64,000 nt of DNA, from contig JAANDG010000594.1 of the NCBI GenBank assembly GCA_036852015.1, positions 24,899 through 88,898 on the forward strand, read 5' to 3'. Numbering within the stretch: position 1 is the stretch's first letter; every line of letters starts with the position of its first letter. A program made the position numbers and the translations under genes. Positions 12,259-37,118 of this stretch are shown here, in pieces. The stretch is from Pelodera strongyloides. Taxonomy: Eukaryota > Nematoda > Chromadorea > Rhabditida > Rhabditidae. The notes under the pieces were generated by a model. It was given only the letters and a program-made list of their open reading frames with translations, was not told where the DNA came from and did no database searches.

Positions 12259-12880
12259 TACCATAAAATAACAAAAATTGATTATGGCTACGGTGCCTGG
12301 CCGAACAGTTTGCCGAGGAGTAATATAGACGCAAAGCAATGCGGTTTTTACAGAAATATTTCTGAAATTCCGGAAAGTTGTGCGCAAGTACATTGTAAAA
12401 AAAAATTCGCATGGGCCTGTAATTTTAACTACTACGAGTTCCCAGAACCATTCCCGCAAAACCGCAAAAAGCCTCTCCCTTCCTCTCCCGACCGCAAAAA
12501 ACCTCTCCCTTTCTCGTGAGCCTTTCCCAGCGAACGAACGGTCGGTGTTCTATTCGGCTTCAAGTCTGGATTTTCCCTTCCACCTTTAAGCTTTATGGTT
12601 TGGCGCATACTCTACTTATCATTACCAATAATTAGAAAGGTTCGAGGTCGGTGTGTGCTGGATTCATGAGCGAATGTGCGATCGGCGGTAGGTCGGTTCG
12701 ATTCCGCTCAGAAGGCGAATAGTTATTATTACTTTTGCGCACAAATAAATAAACGAACAAACAAACAATATTTTATATTATAAGATATGTTGCGAAAACT
12801 ACGTAATTTGAATTAAAACCTGAGAAGGTTTTCGGGAGCACCAGCACCAGATTTTCCTTGCTCCTGCTGTGGTTTTTCAC
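12259..12880. other. Repeat-derived 3' flank of Hsp70 B
   Basis: Half of a palindromic element (CCTGGCCGAACAGTTTGCC near 12296 and TGGGCCTGTAATTTTAA near 12412) related to 28917-29367. A box-B-like GGTTCGATTCC lies at about 12695. No gene seen. Confidence 0.4.
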
Positions 12881-25678
<12,798 letters not shown>

Positions 25679-25843
25679 GGCCGAGTGGTGAAAACTATTC
25701 GCATTCAGGACTAAAAAGAACTCAATTCATCATGAATCTTAATATGCGTTGCAAATTAACATTGTAACTATGAGAACACCGACAATTAATCGCGGAACTA
25801 TTCGAAGGCATAACTTCCTACTATTACATAAACATAGTATTGA

Positions 25844-25848
<5 letters not shown>

Positions 25849-25887
<39 letters not shown>
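25849..25887. repeat. TA dinucleotide run upstream of Hsp70 B
   Basis: About 19 TA units roughly 170-210 bases upstream of the B start codon. Confidence 0.9.
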
Positions 25888-25889
<2 letters not shown>

Positions 25890-25899
25890 TACAATAACA

Positions 25900-26880
25900 A
25901 CAATAAATGTACTGTATTATCCTATCAGCATACATAAAAATCTCTTGTTTAGGCTTTCTGAACTTGAACCGGGTCGTTGCCCTGATCTTTTGTCTTGACC
26001 GATTGCAAGGCCTTCGACGGGTATCAATACAGGGCGGCCCACATAATTTGGAAGCAAGGTTCTCCATCAAGTGGCACATACCGATAAGTACTAAAATTTT
26101 GACAACGTTTCTCAAAAAGGCTACTGCGGGCGCTGTTAGCTCTGTTCGAGAGTTTATAATTTACGAGTTTTTTTTTAAATCAAAGCGTAAGTTGTTTCTA
26201 ACCAATGTGCAAAATCGGGTTCAAGGATGATATCCCAACTACCTATGGGCTGGAAATTCGCATCGCAGAGTCAGAGCACAAAACTGCGTGATCCCCCCTC
26301 CATGTAATGGATTGTGCTTCGGTCCACAAATATTCTTTACAAATTAGCTTCATATAGATTTACATAGACAAGCTTAGCTTCACACATAACTTGAGCGATT
26401 TTATAGCATAATATGTAAAAGGGTGCTTGGTAAAATAAATCCTGAAGAAAAGCGTACGTAAAAATAAAACGGAAAACATGGGATGCTTAACGTTTAATAT
26501 GCACAGAGTAGAGCCACGAGTGGAGTGATAACAAAATGTTTAGATTAGCTCCAACAAATACCATACTTATCGTTGTTGCCGCTTTCGTTCCTATTGTTCC
26601 GATGCAGTGTCGTATTTCCTTATCAACATTTTAGGAGCAGAGTATAGAAACGAATGTTCCAGAATGATCCATTTTGTTATGTAGCAGGTTTGCTTTGACG
26701 TAAAGACGTGCACTTATCGGGCAGCGCAGAATTGATGCGCTAACTTGTCAAAACATGGCTAGGATGGGCGAACGACGTAGGGTGAGGGAGCGGAGGGTAT
26801 AGGTATAAGGTGGAACAAATATTTTGAAAGTTGAACTAATTGACGATGTTGAAAGTTGAAGTGAACTTCAAATATTAGGG
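25900..26880. other. Intergenic stretch without recognised gene
   Basis: Upstream side of Hsp70 B. Open frames exist but none shows a family motif or consistent splice signals. Confidence 0.4.
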
Positions 26881-26888
26881 AAAAAAAA

Positions 26889-27658
26889 GAAGTAGACCGG
26901 TATCTATCGCAGTTGCCACGCCCCTTCGCGCTAATTGTTCAACATGCTCTATTGGGCGTGACGATTGCGGTATTGGCCAACCAGCGCAAATGGGCGTGAC
27001 AACTGCGATAGAGAATTGGGTATGATGGCCTTGGTAAATTGCTGAATAGTGTCATGGAATCCTATATTATATTCCATGACGTTGCTTCACACCTAATAAC
27101 AGCTGAATCCATTTAATTACTCAGGTCACGCTTCGCTGGCGTGCGGTCATTTATGTAGCACGCGTGCCGCATCCAATCCGCTGGCATGCAGTCCGACGGA
27201 CTGCATGCCTGCGGTCCTGGTCAGTGCCGCGGCTATTTATGCATAGTGCCGTGAACGTGCCGAAAAATGAATATTTTGCACAGGCACCCCCTACTACCTA
27301 CCAATAAAAATAACAATAAATAAAGCACTATAACAATAAAACAATGCAAGCAGAAAACCACACCAATAAAACAATAATTCATCAATGTATTTATTCGGAA
27401 CACACTCAGAAAGTCATTTGCATAGTCATTTGCATATACACCTTTGATGTGCCTATGCAAATGACCCGTCCGATTCCTCCAGTCGGAGAAGAGCCAGTAG
27501 GTCTCTTCAAACGGCTGGTCTATATACAGTTCCGTTACAAATAGCGTGTGAATTTTGCGCTTGAAAATTAGAAAAATATTGCATCCTACTATATTTGACA
27601 TGGAGAATCAGATGGAATCATCAAAAATAGGGGTCGGTTGAACTGGGCCAGACCCTTT
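26889..27658. mobile_element. AGGGTCAGGCCC-family MITE split by insertions
   Basis: Left part 26889-27051 and right part 27541-27658 match 575-992. Between them lie a CATGGAATCC inverted block also seen at 59660, a fragment of the GGTCACG element, and the structured LFSDWR segment. Confidence 0.7.
27123..27415. mobile_element. End fragment of the GGTCACG element
   Basis: Begins AGGTCACGCTTCGCTGGCGT and continues with the palindrome GCAGTCCGACGGACTGC, as at 40119; truncated after about 290 bases. Confidence 0.7.
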
Positions 27659-27825
27659 AAAACAAGCTGTGTTCGAGAGCATATCACATGAAATTACAAT
27701 TAAAATCCACAGTGGAGAAAACAAGCCTTACGTTCCTTAGGGTTTGGTTCTGCTCAAACATAAGCCATTTTGTGAAAAAAAACGATGTATTGGATAGATC
27801 TTTCATTGTAAAGGGTGATGCTTAA

Positions 27826-28825
27826 TTACGTGCTGGCGAGCAGAATCATTTGTCTGAAATCTTCTTCGAGTTGCACCATATGCATGCTTGCCTCCTCCTC
27901 GGCTCCAACACTGAGCAGTTTGGTTATTTGGTCGGTCCTTTCCGTGAACTGTTCTGACTCTGCTAGCCCAATTTTCTTTTTTAACTAGTTCCTTCAGTTC
28001 GTAATTCATTTTATAAGAAGATTCTTCGAAATACTTTATTGCCCGCGTGCGCTTCATCTCCACTTCGTTCTTAAATTTAATGCGGTCGAACTCTTCCTAA
28101 ATTAAAAAGAAGGGTCAATTCCATCTTTGCTTATTTCTACACGTATTATACACCTCAAATAAATTACATCCAGTCCAAAAAGTTTCCAAATCAAGGTTTT
28201 TGCGGACACTGGATAGCCTTGATCGGAAGCTCCTTTCTATTCGACAGCTGGTGCATTGTAGCCGGCAGGAAAAGGACGTATAAGCAGAGAGAGATAAAGG
28301 CTGATAAAGATATTGAGGTTTTTACGTAAACAAAGCTAAAGTGTGATTTCTTTCCCTAACTCTCATTGCCTAAAGCGTTCTTTTCCTGTCGGCTACAGTG
28401 CACCAGCTGTCAAATGTGATGGTGATTCAAATCACGTCTATCATCCAATATGTGATTTATTTGTGATGTACACTACATATAAAAGAATAAACAAAGATGC
28501 CATTTAAATTGATCCCACCCCTTTAAGTCCCGTTCAAACCTGAATGTGCAAAAGTGCATCAAACATCAAAAGGGGAGCGAGAAAGCACAACTGACGCTAT
28601 ATGTTCCGCTACCTTGTGCAGTCGTCCGACGAGAGTCGCGAGTGTGATAGTCTTGTGATGTCCTGTCTGATTATCCTTGGCAGAAACGGTCAAAATCCCA
28701 TCTACGTCGATACTGAACGTCACTTTAAAAATCGGAACTCCCTTCGGTTGGGGAGCAATGTCTGTGAGTGCGAATCCGCCAAGTAGTCTATTTTCAGATG
28801 TATCTTCCGAATCTCCTTGGTACAC
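27826..28825 (-). pseudogene. Hsp70-like C-terminal fragment C
   Basis: Two exons: 28825-28613 (213 nt, beta domain: VYQGDSED, PQPKGVPIFKVTFSIDVDG) and 28096-27826 (lid, ending at TAA). Acceptors are TTTAG and TTTAG; donor GTAGCG. The lid exon is 271 nt where gene E has 273, and its frame breaks in an A-rich stretch (near 27978-27988). The second half reads TDQITKLLSVGAEEEA in the neighbouring frame. No ATPase exons occur upstream on this strand before Hsp70 D. Closest in layout and sequence to gene E. A one-base sequencing error could explain the shift, but the missing N-terminal half makes a pseudogene likely. Confidence 0.8.
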
Positions 28826-28916
28826 CTAAAAGCAATAGTCATATTCATATTCCAGTGGCTTCTATATTTTAAGTAAATAGGTCACAGTCTAGGCTTTCAG
28901 CTTTTGATTGTGGGCC

Positions 28917-29367
28917 TTAAAGGAACAGGCCCACAAGAAAAAAGTTTTCCTCAGTTTACTTATACAGAATGTCCAGGTTTTCAGAAATATACTGTGAAAA
29001 CCGCATTTGTTTGCATCTGGAACTCATATAGTTATTTCCCGGCAAACAGTTCGTCCAGTACCGTATGCAGAATCAATTCTTGCGCTTCTAGGGAATTACA
29101 GCATTGAAAACGCTTTTTTAAAATCGCACGCATGATCTTCATTCGTTTAACCATTATTTTGTAGAAGAGAGTTCAAATAAAGGGATGTAAACCGCAGAAA
29201 CGTAGATTGGCGTTGCTGACTACGGTACCTGGCCGAACTGTTTGCCAGGGAATAACTCTGTGAGTTCTAGGTGCAAAGAGATGCGGTTTTCACAGTAACA
29301 TGAAATTCCGGAAATTCTGTGCAAGAAAATTGAGGAAAACTTTTGCCTCGTGGGCCTTTCCGTTTAA
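28917..29367. mobile_element. TTAA MITE, AGGAACAGGCCCAC type
   Basis: Ends AGGAACAGGCCCACAAGAAA and mirror inside TTAA, with the same CGGCAAACAGTTCG internal palindrome as 22088-22545. Confidence 0.8.
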
Positions 29368-29761
29368 TAATTTGCTCACCCAGTAAATAGTTTTCAGCTT
29401 ACATTAGATAAAAAAATCGTGCTCGATTCGCTCAATTCGAGCTCACTTATTTCTTAGGATGTGCAGTTTGTCGAGGAATACATTTGTCCATAAACGGTAC
29501 GCCAAACTGTGTTACAAGTGCGAAATACCGTGGTGGGGCCGGAGAAGCTTGACACTCTCTATATATTCACAACACACTCTGCACCTCTAATTTGACTACG
29601 GCTACGGTAGCCAGTTGTTTTATGAAGCGAGGTCGCTTAGCTTTTGAGCTTGCTCCTGGCTCGCGGAGCAAAGGAAATTTACTGCAATTTTCGCATTTTG
29701 AACGTCATACTACGTTCTGTGGCGCGCAGAGCGCCGCAAACTTTCCCGCACCTTCTGGGTA
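29368..29761. other. Spacer without recognised feature
   Basis: No gene or repeat family identified. Confidence 0.4.
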
Positions 29762-29845
29762 TGCGCGCATACTTTCCCGCATGATCACGGTGTGCGCGCA
29801 TACTTTCCCGCATGATCACGGTGTGCGCGCATACTTTCCCGCATA
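29762..29845. repeat. 31-bp tandem repeat
   Basis: GCGCGCATACTTTCCCGCAT followed by GATCACGGTGT, about 2.7 copies starting at 29762, 29793 and 29824. Confidence 0.85.
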
Positions 29846-29930
29846 GAGCGCCGCACGGTGCATGGCTGACTCTGCGCTGGCGTGCGGTCATTTAAGTCAA
29901 AAAGCACGCGTGCCGTCTTCAATGCGGCAG

Positions 29931-30245
29931 GCGTTCCAAGTACCTTTTGTTTTAATTCTGTTGCTATATCCTCTTTCTTAATTGCTTTATTTACTTCTTT
30001 CTTGTTGCTTCGATATTCTCGAAGATTCATTCCCATCTTCTTGAAAGTAGCTTTTGTAGTTTTGTATAGCTGTAAAGTTTCTTCTATAGTCCGTGTTCCT
30101 AATAGTAAGTTATCTACGTAAATATTCCTTAAGATCTGTTTTGCTTCTGGGTGGTCCTGTACTTCAGTGAGGAAGTACTGTATTGCATACTTAGTAGAAA
30201 GGGACTGGCATTTACTCCGAAGGGAACTCGTTAGACACACATGAG
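29931..30245 (-). pseudogene. BEL/Pao-type reverse transcriptase fragment
   Basis: In one frame it reads QILRNIYVDNLLLG (the YVDD-type catalytic site) and MGMNLREYRSN, a BEL/Pao hallmark. A neighbouring frame just upstream reads FGVNASPFLLS, so a frameshift lies between. The homology stops at about 29930, where the GGTCACG element resumes. Confidence 0.75.
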
Positions 30246-30548
30246 ATGGATAAACTGCATTAACATCATTCCAAGAAATAAGTAGTAAGAGTAAGAGGTC
30301 AGTAATTTAAGTAGAAATAAGAAATAAGTAGTAAGAGGTCAGTAATTTGCAGTTAATAGTATGCAAATCACAAAATTCTAGTGCAATTTCGCCCGTTACA
30401 TTAAATACGTATATAAATATTATACACACGCAATTCTACCATATCTGTATCTGTATCTAAAATAATTCATAATTCACCTAAAAATTTGTGTACTACGAAT
30501 AAAATTCGGGGAGGCATAATCAATCAGTACAATGTATAAACATTTCAG

Positions 30549-30764
30549 AATTGGCGTTCAAATCGGGATGTTACACCTGCTCCCTCGGAAGACGAAGAAC
30601 ATTCAGCGGGAGAGCAAGAAAACTGGTTGAGGGCAACGGCTCAGGCAGTCGACAGCCAAGCTCGACAGGCGAATGCGATTGAATCGGCGGAAGCGATCAG
30701 CAACGAACTACAGGAAGTGACGATCCACAAAAAACGCCAAAGTCGCAGACACCGGAGACATTAA
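30549..30764 (+). CDS. Unrecognised short coding segment
   Basis: After a TTTCAG, 71 codons (NWRSNRDVTPAPSEDEEHSA, later HKKRQSRRHRRH) run to TAA. Charged, no known domain seen. It precedes a G-run and a candidate LTR, so it may be the tail of a retroelement polyprotein. Confidence 0.3.
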   Translation, partial: NWRSNRDVTPAPSEDEEHSAGEQENWLRATAQAVDSQARQANAIESAEAISNELQEVTIHKKRQSRRHRRH

Positions 30765-30937
30765 GCAATAATTCACTTACGACCCCCACACAGTACCGCC
30801 ACTCTAAAATTAACAATTAAGATGCCAATGGCATTATCGGCCCTTTAAATTTATCGAAAGTTAATGTATAAGTGATCCCCGCCAAAAGAGTGTGCAATAA
30901 AAAATTTTTCGAGTTGGAATGTCAACCTTTGGGGGGA

Positions 30938-31479
30938 TGTCCGACAGGAGTCCGAACACAGTGTTGAGAAAGAATACAGAGAAAAAAGTTATGATACTGT
31001 ACTGTGAAGACCACCACCTGTCTTGGGAATGTTCCAACTATCGTTGAAACTGGTTGAATCGTAACTATAAACAGTGGTTTTTACTAAGAATCTATATTGT
31101 CTAGATTGTATCTCGATTACGTAATTAGCATGGCATCATATAGAATATAAGGAGCTCTCCACGGGGAGAAGGTATGGTTGATCTAGTTCGCGACCCGATC
31201 TGATCTACATAGGTTGGCAGACCCTAAAAACTGCTGTGTTCCTGCTGAGCCCTAGCGGCTGAAGAAGTGGTGGTACGGAGAGTCGGAGTGACCAGCGACG
31301 AGAGGGAGAAGAAACCTCAGTCGTCGGGTGGTGGTAGCGCGGCCTGGAGCCCCCCCCCCATTCCCCCGCGGACTCGTCAACGACTGAAGACTCCAGATCT
31401 ACTGCCTTACACTCTTGACTCAATAAATAGTGTTTGGAATACTGTGTGTTTGTCAAAGTTCTGGAACCTCCGGGAACCA
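30938..31479 (+). mobile_element. Candidate solo or 3' LTR
   Basis: Follows a purine run (GGGGGGA) and starts TGTCCGACAGGAGTCC. AATAAA lies at 31423 and a plausible CA end at 31479. No second copy in the window, so this rests on position and termini only. Confidence 0.35.
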
Positions 31480-32331
31480 GAATAGTGCTTTTTTCGGAAG
31501 CGGACGCATAGGCACGCGTGCCGCCTTTTTCGCACTGACCGTGCATTTTGCAATTTTGGGAAAATGCACGCTCGTATTTTTTTCCGATTTTCTACGAATT
31601 TTTGTTTGTTTGCATTTCTTTCCGTTTGCTGGTTTATATTTATTGTTGTACTAATGTTTTGTTAAGCAGGTATGACGAATATAAAGTGCCCGCGAGCATC
31701 AATGGTGACAACAACGAACAATGGATGATGGAAGAAGAATGTAGCAGTAAGTGTGTTTTATTTACAGTTTACGAAGCTGATACTTGGTTTTTTGGGTGAT
31801 TGTTGCTAATATTGCCCATCGCATTGAGTTATTTAGGTGCACTTTCTATTGGATTTCAGTTATAAACACGACTCTCTAATTAGAACTACACTACCGGTTT
31901 TCAACAAATTTTTTAGGCTGTTAAACGCCTCGGAACTTGACTTCCTGGTCTATTTGTGAGAACTATTGGATGTTCGTGATTGCGTGGTTTGTAAGTTATT
32001 TTCTTGTTGATCTTATGAAAATGTTGGTCAATTGAAGTTGTTTAATATGTGGATGTCGTATGACAGCCTGCTCATTTCTATTCATGTTAGACCAAACCAA
32101 AGTAGGGCGCCTTTCTTGACAAAAACCGAACATTTTTTTTATATTTTCCGTTTCAGAACTTCGACTTGATCCACTCGACTAGTTCCACCCCGAGGCCCCA
32201 ACTTTCCTCGTTCACCGCCAGGTACATCTTTTTTATTTATTTTCCTCAATTGCAGTAGTGTGCAGTAGCTGTAGCGTCCTTAATTGGAGTGAAAAGCGTC
32301 GTGTTTTGCCGCCGTAGATATCGCTCTGTAA

Positions 32332-32567
32332 TCTTATTGTATAAAGGAGAAGAGTTTACTTTTTTGTTTGAAGCCGCGTGTGAACGCAACGAAAATTTGT
32401 ATATCTAAAAGCTATAAAAGGAGAGCCGGAGCTCCGTCTTGAGCAAGCAAAATTCGAATTTTATTTCATGATTTTTCAAGATACGTTGCAAACGTTTCAC
32501 ACAAGTGTGCTTACTGTTCCTGCATTTTAAACTTTGCATGTCGCCTCATGCGGCGTTAGCCGTCTGG
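32332..32567 (+). mobile_element. Helitron with proven empty site
   Basis: Starts TCTTATTGTATAAAGGAGAA after A and ends with hairpin CGCCTCATGCGGCGTTAGCC and CTGG before T. The matching stretch of copy 2 (around 41071) lacks it entirely, so both ends are fixed: insertion between A and T without target duplication. Confidence 0.85.
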
Positions 32568-33619
32568 TAGTGTAATATCGGTGTTTTACATCTTCTTTAA
32601 ATTAAATTTATATTTAGTTCGCTCATGTTTTTTTCTTCCGCACTTCATCACGTTACGAAACGAACGATGTTCTGCACTTGATTGCTGGGAAGCAGGATCC
32701 AGTGGATCAGTTCGCTATGGGTAAGAATATATATATATTTTTTGGACTATTGAAGCAACATACCATTGTACACTTTGCACCGTATAGCATTAGTGTGCAT
32801 TAATGTGAAACGTGTGATACATAATGTATCGTCTTGGTAGTAGCATACGATACTCGCTCTATTTTATTTCGAAACAAAAACGGTCTTGGGCGTAATGTGG
32901 TATCGTTCGTCCAATATCAATGTCATGTGCACTATGTTCACGTAATAATAATCACGTAATTGTGGTTTGAACTGAACTGTGTAAGTGTTATTTTCAGATG
33001 TGTGGATACCATTGAGATTTCTGGACCACACAACAAAGTAATTCACAACCAGAAGCGAGGAAACCGTCGTAAAATGGCTACGTGCCTAATTTATGTTCGA
33101 ACAATGTGTTTCTTGTTCTCCATTGCTTTTGTAGCTGAGCCTTTAGTGCCTTATTAGGGTTTGTATTATAGGAGTAGCGCTCTGAACTGAACTGATGAGT
33201 ATATTGCTCCACTGTTAACATTGTTTTTTTTGCTCTTGCATGACTTTCTAAGTGTGTTCCGAATAAATATATTGATGAATTATTGTTTTGTTGATGTGGT
33301 TTGCATTGTTTTATTGATATAGTGCTTTATTTATTGTTATTTTTATATGTAGGGAATAGGGGGTACCTGTACCAAACATTCATTTTGCGCACGTTTACGG
33401 CACTGTGCATAAATAGCTGCCGCACGCGTGACCGGGACTGTTCTGGTCACGCATGCAGTCCGTCGGACTGCACGCCAGCGGATTGGATGCCGCACGCGTG
33501 CTTCATAAATGACTGCACGCCAGCGAAGCGTGACCTGAGAAGGTACGAGTTTACAAACAATTATAGGTAAAAAAAAAAGAGTGTACCGGGTTATATCAGG
33601 GGGAGGTTGACTATAGCCT

Positions 33620-33942
33620 AATTTGCATACCGCTGTGCGTTACAAAATGCAAATTTCCTGTTCGGGTATAAAAAGAGTTTCGCAGCTCAATATATATGCA
33701 TATGCAATCTTCTTATTATATAAAAGAGTAACTGTAGCCTAATTTGCATACCGATGTGCGTTACGAAATGCAAATTTCCTGTTCGGGTATAAAAAGAGTT
33801 TCGCAGTTCAATATCTATGCATATGCAATTGTTTCCTAATAAGTGAATTTCTTATGATACGTTTGAAACTTTGTATATAAGTATGTCCATGCTAAACCAG
33901 TCATATTTCCATGTAAGTCCTTAGGCGGCGTGAGCCGACTGG
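33620..33942 (+). mobile_element. Two Helitron copies in tandem, first truncated
   Basis: The first copy lacks its 5' end and stops at about 33707. The second runs 33708-33942, with TATTATATAAAAGAGTAACT near the start and GGCGGCGTGAGCCGACTGG before T at the end. Both share TTTGCATACCG and TATAAAAAGAGTTTCGCAG. Confidence 0.65.
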
Positions 33943-34208
33943 TATACTATAGACACAAAGACTCGTAGAATACTGCGCCAGGGACTTCATGCAAAACCTT
34001 AACATTGTTCGTCCGCAGTATAGTATTCAGAAAAATATTAAAACAAGAACGCCTGATTTTAGGATCCTTGCATTATCGTATTGTAAATATCATACACATA
34101 TGACTGGAAAGTGTCTTACTGCGTGATTTTCAGCTCAGGCTCAAAAAGCGCGGAAGCCATGGCAAGTTATGTACTGGGTATATATCTTTCACATAAGTAT
34201 CCGTTTAG

Positions 34209-35273
34209 GATATCATGTCCGACAAGAAAGCTCGTCATCGGTTGTTGGTCGCGTGTGAGAAGGCGAAGCGAACACTTTCCACTCAAATGCAAGCAAATGT
34301 TACCGTCGCCTATCAGGGAACTGATCTCAGTATGCAACTAACACGCGACATTCTCGAATATCTATGCCGCGAATTCTTCAATAAGGCAATGAAGCTTGTG
34401 GAGCAAGCACTCACTGACGCCAAGCTTACCAAAGATGAGGTAGTCTTGTTTTTCACATCGCGATATATAAGTGAACAGACCTAATATTTAAGGGTGTTCA
34501 TTAAAAAACATAACTACCATACATCTGGTTCCTCAATCGATCGATTACGGCTAGTTCTTTGCAGATCGATGACATCGTTGTTGTTGGCGGATCAGCTCGC
34601 ATTCCGAAGGTACAGACCCTCTTGCGCAGCCTCTTCAATAACAAGGAATTGAGCAAGATAAGGAACCCTGACGAAGCTGTGGCACGTGGTGCAGCTGTAC
34701 AGGCTGCCATACTGACCGGACACACATCGACGATCCTGGAACTGAGAGACGTCGTTTCCTTATCCCTTGGTGTTGAGGAGGTCGGCGGATTGATGAGAAA
34801 GATTATCGCGGCAAAAACACAAATTCCTTGTAGTGAGAGCCGGTCGTTTTTCCGAGTTGGAACTAACGAAACACAAATTACCATACAGGTGATTATTACA
34901 TGGGTATTGGTAAGATGATTAAATAATTTATCTTCATGCAGACCCCTCAAAAAGCCAGTATCCTAACTTTTCAGGTCTATCAAGGAGAATCGGACTGGGT
35001 AACGGAAAATCGTTTCCTAGGATCCTTCGTCATAACAGGCCTACCACCTGTAGAAGACGATAACAGTGGTGAAATTGATATCACGTTTAGTATTGATGAA
35101 GTACTCCGCAGTACACGGAGGAAATATCAGGTAGTTTTTTTTCGATCTTGGACTATATTTCGTTACAAGAAGAAAATTTGAGAATTTGAGAAGAACAATT
35201 AATGGAGTTGACTGTTATGTTTCTTCAGAAAATTAGCAAACCAACTTGTTACAGTCAAATGTTGATCGCCTGA
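34209..35273 (+). CDS. Hsp70-like gene D, N-terminal half absent
   Basis: Exons 34209-34439, 34565-34888, 34975-35130 and probably 35229-35273; 251 residues, all joins phase 0. Content: end of the ATPase lobe ([16 protein letters not shown]), [14 protein letters not shown] with [17 protein letters not shown], beta domain ([18 protein letters not shown]), then a short tail ending at TGA. The beta domain itself is shortened: its last strands end in STRRKYQ. No lid. The four ATPase exons that should precede it were not found on the plus strand between 26 and 34 kb. Introns are short (125, 86 and 98 bases) and free of transposons. The frames are intact, so a truncated product is possible; otherwise it is a 5'-deleted pseudogene. 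Confidence 0.7.
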
Positions 35274-35482
35274 TCTAAGTTGAGGAGGAAAAGAATATGG
35301 GCCTTGTTACACAGCTGAGAGGCTTATTTTTTTTTAAATAAGCATGGCATGGCGGACTGTTCCGAAGAAATTTTTTAAGCATTGCCATAGCTGTCAAATA
35401 AAATATTTTAATTTATTGTTGTAGTTATATGTTATATGTCACTTTCCGTCATCCCTTATTTTTTACAATTTAAAAGTGTTTG

Positions 35483-35749
35483 TTAAAGGAGGAGGCTCAC
35501 TAGAATGAAGTGCTCAAATGGACATTTTGCAAGTCATTTTGCAAGCCGGCAAAAAATTTGAATGCCCACTTTGGAAATCAACTATTTACTACGATCCAAA
35601 AATTTTAGAGACCATTGTTTTATATTGATTTACTCCTTGCAAGAAAAAACGTTTGCTTTGTAAAGCATTCCTTTCGGAATTTAATACCATCGTATTTCGA
35701 TAAAGGGAAACCATCTGAGCACTTCATTCTCGTGAGCCCCCTCCTTTAA
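35483..35749. mobile_element. TTAA MITE, GGAGGAGGCTCAC type
   Basis: Ends AGGAGGAGGCTCACTAGAAT and mirror inside TTAA; 267 bases, downstream of Hsp70 D. Confidence 0.8.
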
Positions 35750-36093
35750 ACAAAATCATCATTTAGGCATGGTCTGAGACCTCGTAAGAGTGCAGCACTG
35801 CCTGCTCTAGAAAAGCATTGTACACTTTGGAAAAAATGATCGGGGCGAAACCGGAGTTTTTTGGCGAAACCGGAGTTTTTTGAAACCGGAGTTTTTTGGA
35901 CAATTAACACTTTTTCATTTCGGGCCGATCAATCCACCACTTTATCACCTAATATCTTCGTGAGTATTGAAGCTCAGGAGCCATTTTAACCCGTAGACAT
36001 TCTAATCGGTGGACTCTGGCGCATATATTATCGGCTATGAGCCGGAGCCGCCAGGGTGAGCAGTTTACATAGACCCTATGAGCCGGAGCCACT

Positions 36094-37118
36094 TGTAAAG
36101 ACCGAAAGGCTCTCTGAGGACCCAAGACGAATAGCAAGAGGACCAATTATTGAGCACTTCCGGTCTCACGGCCTTTAAAGGGATAGGTTCATCTCAAATC
36201 ACCCCTCTTTTTATTGTTTTTATTAATAATAACACAAATATCATTCACAATGAAAAGTAAATCAATCACAGAACAGTAAGCCTCGCAGAAGAAGCTTCCT
36301 TTATTGGAAACTGGGTGATCGGAAGCTAAAATCTAAACGCAAACACTTATACCGTACACAGATCGCGCGGACTAATGGCAATTTGCCAAGTTACAAACTA
36401 CACTCGGCCGGACATTATTTCCCATGGTGAATTGTCATTTACGCTTGGCCGAGTGTAGTTTGTAACTTGGCTAATTGCCATTAGCCCGCGCGATCTGTGT
36501 ACGGTATTAGTTTTTGCGTTTAGATTTTGGCTTCCGATCACCTAGTTTCCAATAAAGGAAGCTTCTTCTGCGAGGCGTATTGTTCCGTGATTGATTTAAT
36601 TCTCATTGTGAACCATATTTGTGCTATTATTAATAAAAACAATAAAAAGAGAGGTGATTTGAGATGGACATATCCCTTTAAGCCACAAATACAGTAAACA
36701 CAGTAATACAGCGAATAATCACTTGCAATAAGTAAGCAGTGACAGGAGACCAATCAATAAGAATGGTTTATAGTTAATAAAATACAATTACAGTAAAAGA
36801 ATAGAAATACAATAATAAGAATAAGGCGAACGAGTCGTTGGTGCCTTATACGGTCACCAACCAATCGCAGTGATCCCGTAGGGACCTTAGGGTTATAGCA
36901 CCAACTGGTGCAATGGCTAACACGCCAGAAATCGGCTACAAAGGCCTAACACAAAGGTTATAAGAATAGAAAGGTTATTATAGGTAAGTTAGAAGCTTCT
37001 AGAACACGATAATGATACACAGCTAACAAGGAAGACTACGGTAGCATGTGCACCGAATAGTGAACTACAGAGCTAATTAGTGAATTAGAATATAGACAAA
37101 GTGGTCGCGGTCGCGACA
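36094..37118 (-). repeat. 3' LTR, enlarged by a MITE
   Basis: Identical in layout to the right LTR apart from a 507-base insertion at TTAA. Without it the repeat is about 520 bases. Confidence 0.9.
36175..36681. mobile_element. TTAA MITE inserted in an LTR
   Basis: Ends AGGGATAGGTTCATCTCAAA and mirror. The right LTR holds a single TTAA at the matching place (near 45844), proving a TTAA target-site duplication. Confidence 0.95.

Larger units (their letters stand above)
29864..33535. mobile_element. GGTCACG-ended element, copy 1
   Basis: Left end GGCTGACTCTGCGCTGGCG and right end CCAGCGAAGCGTGACC form imperfect inverted repeats, with the palindrome GCAGTCCGTCGGACTGC inside. Copy 2 (40119-42068, opposite orientation) is similar along most of its length. 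Copy 1 additionally holds a retroelement block (about 29930-31482) and a Helitron (32332-32567). Exon-like segments with splice signals lie at about 31672-31749, 32157-32220 and 32999 onward, but no known protein could be named. Class unknown; possibly a non-autonomous DNA transposon. Confidence 0.65.
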
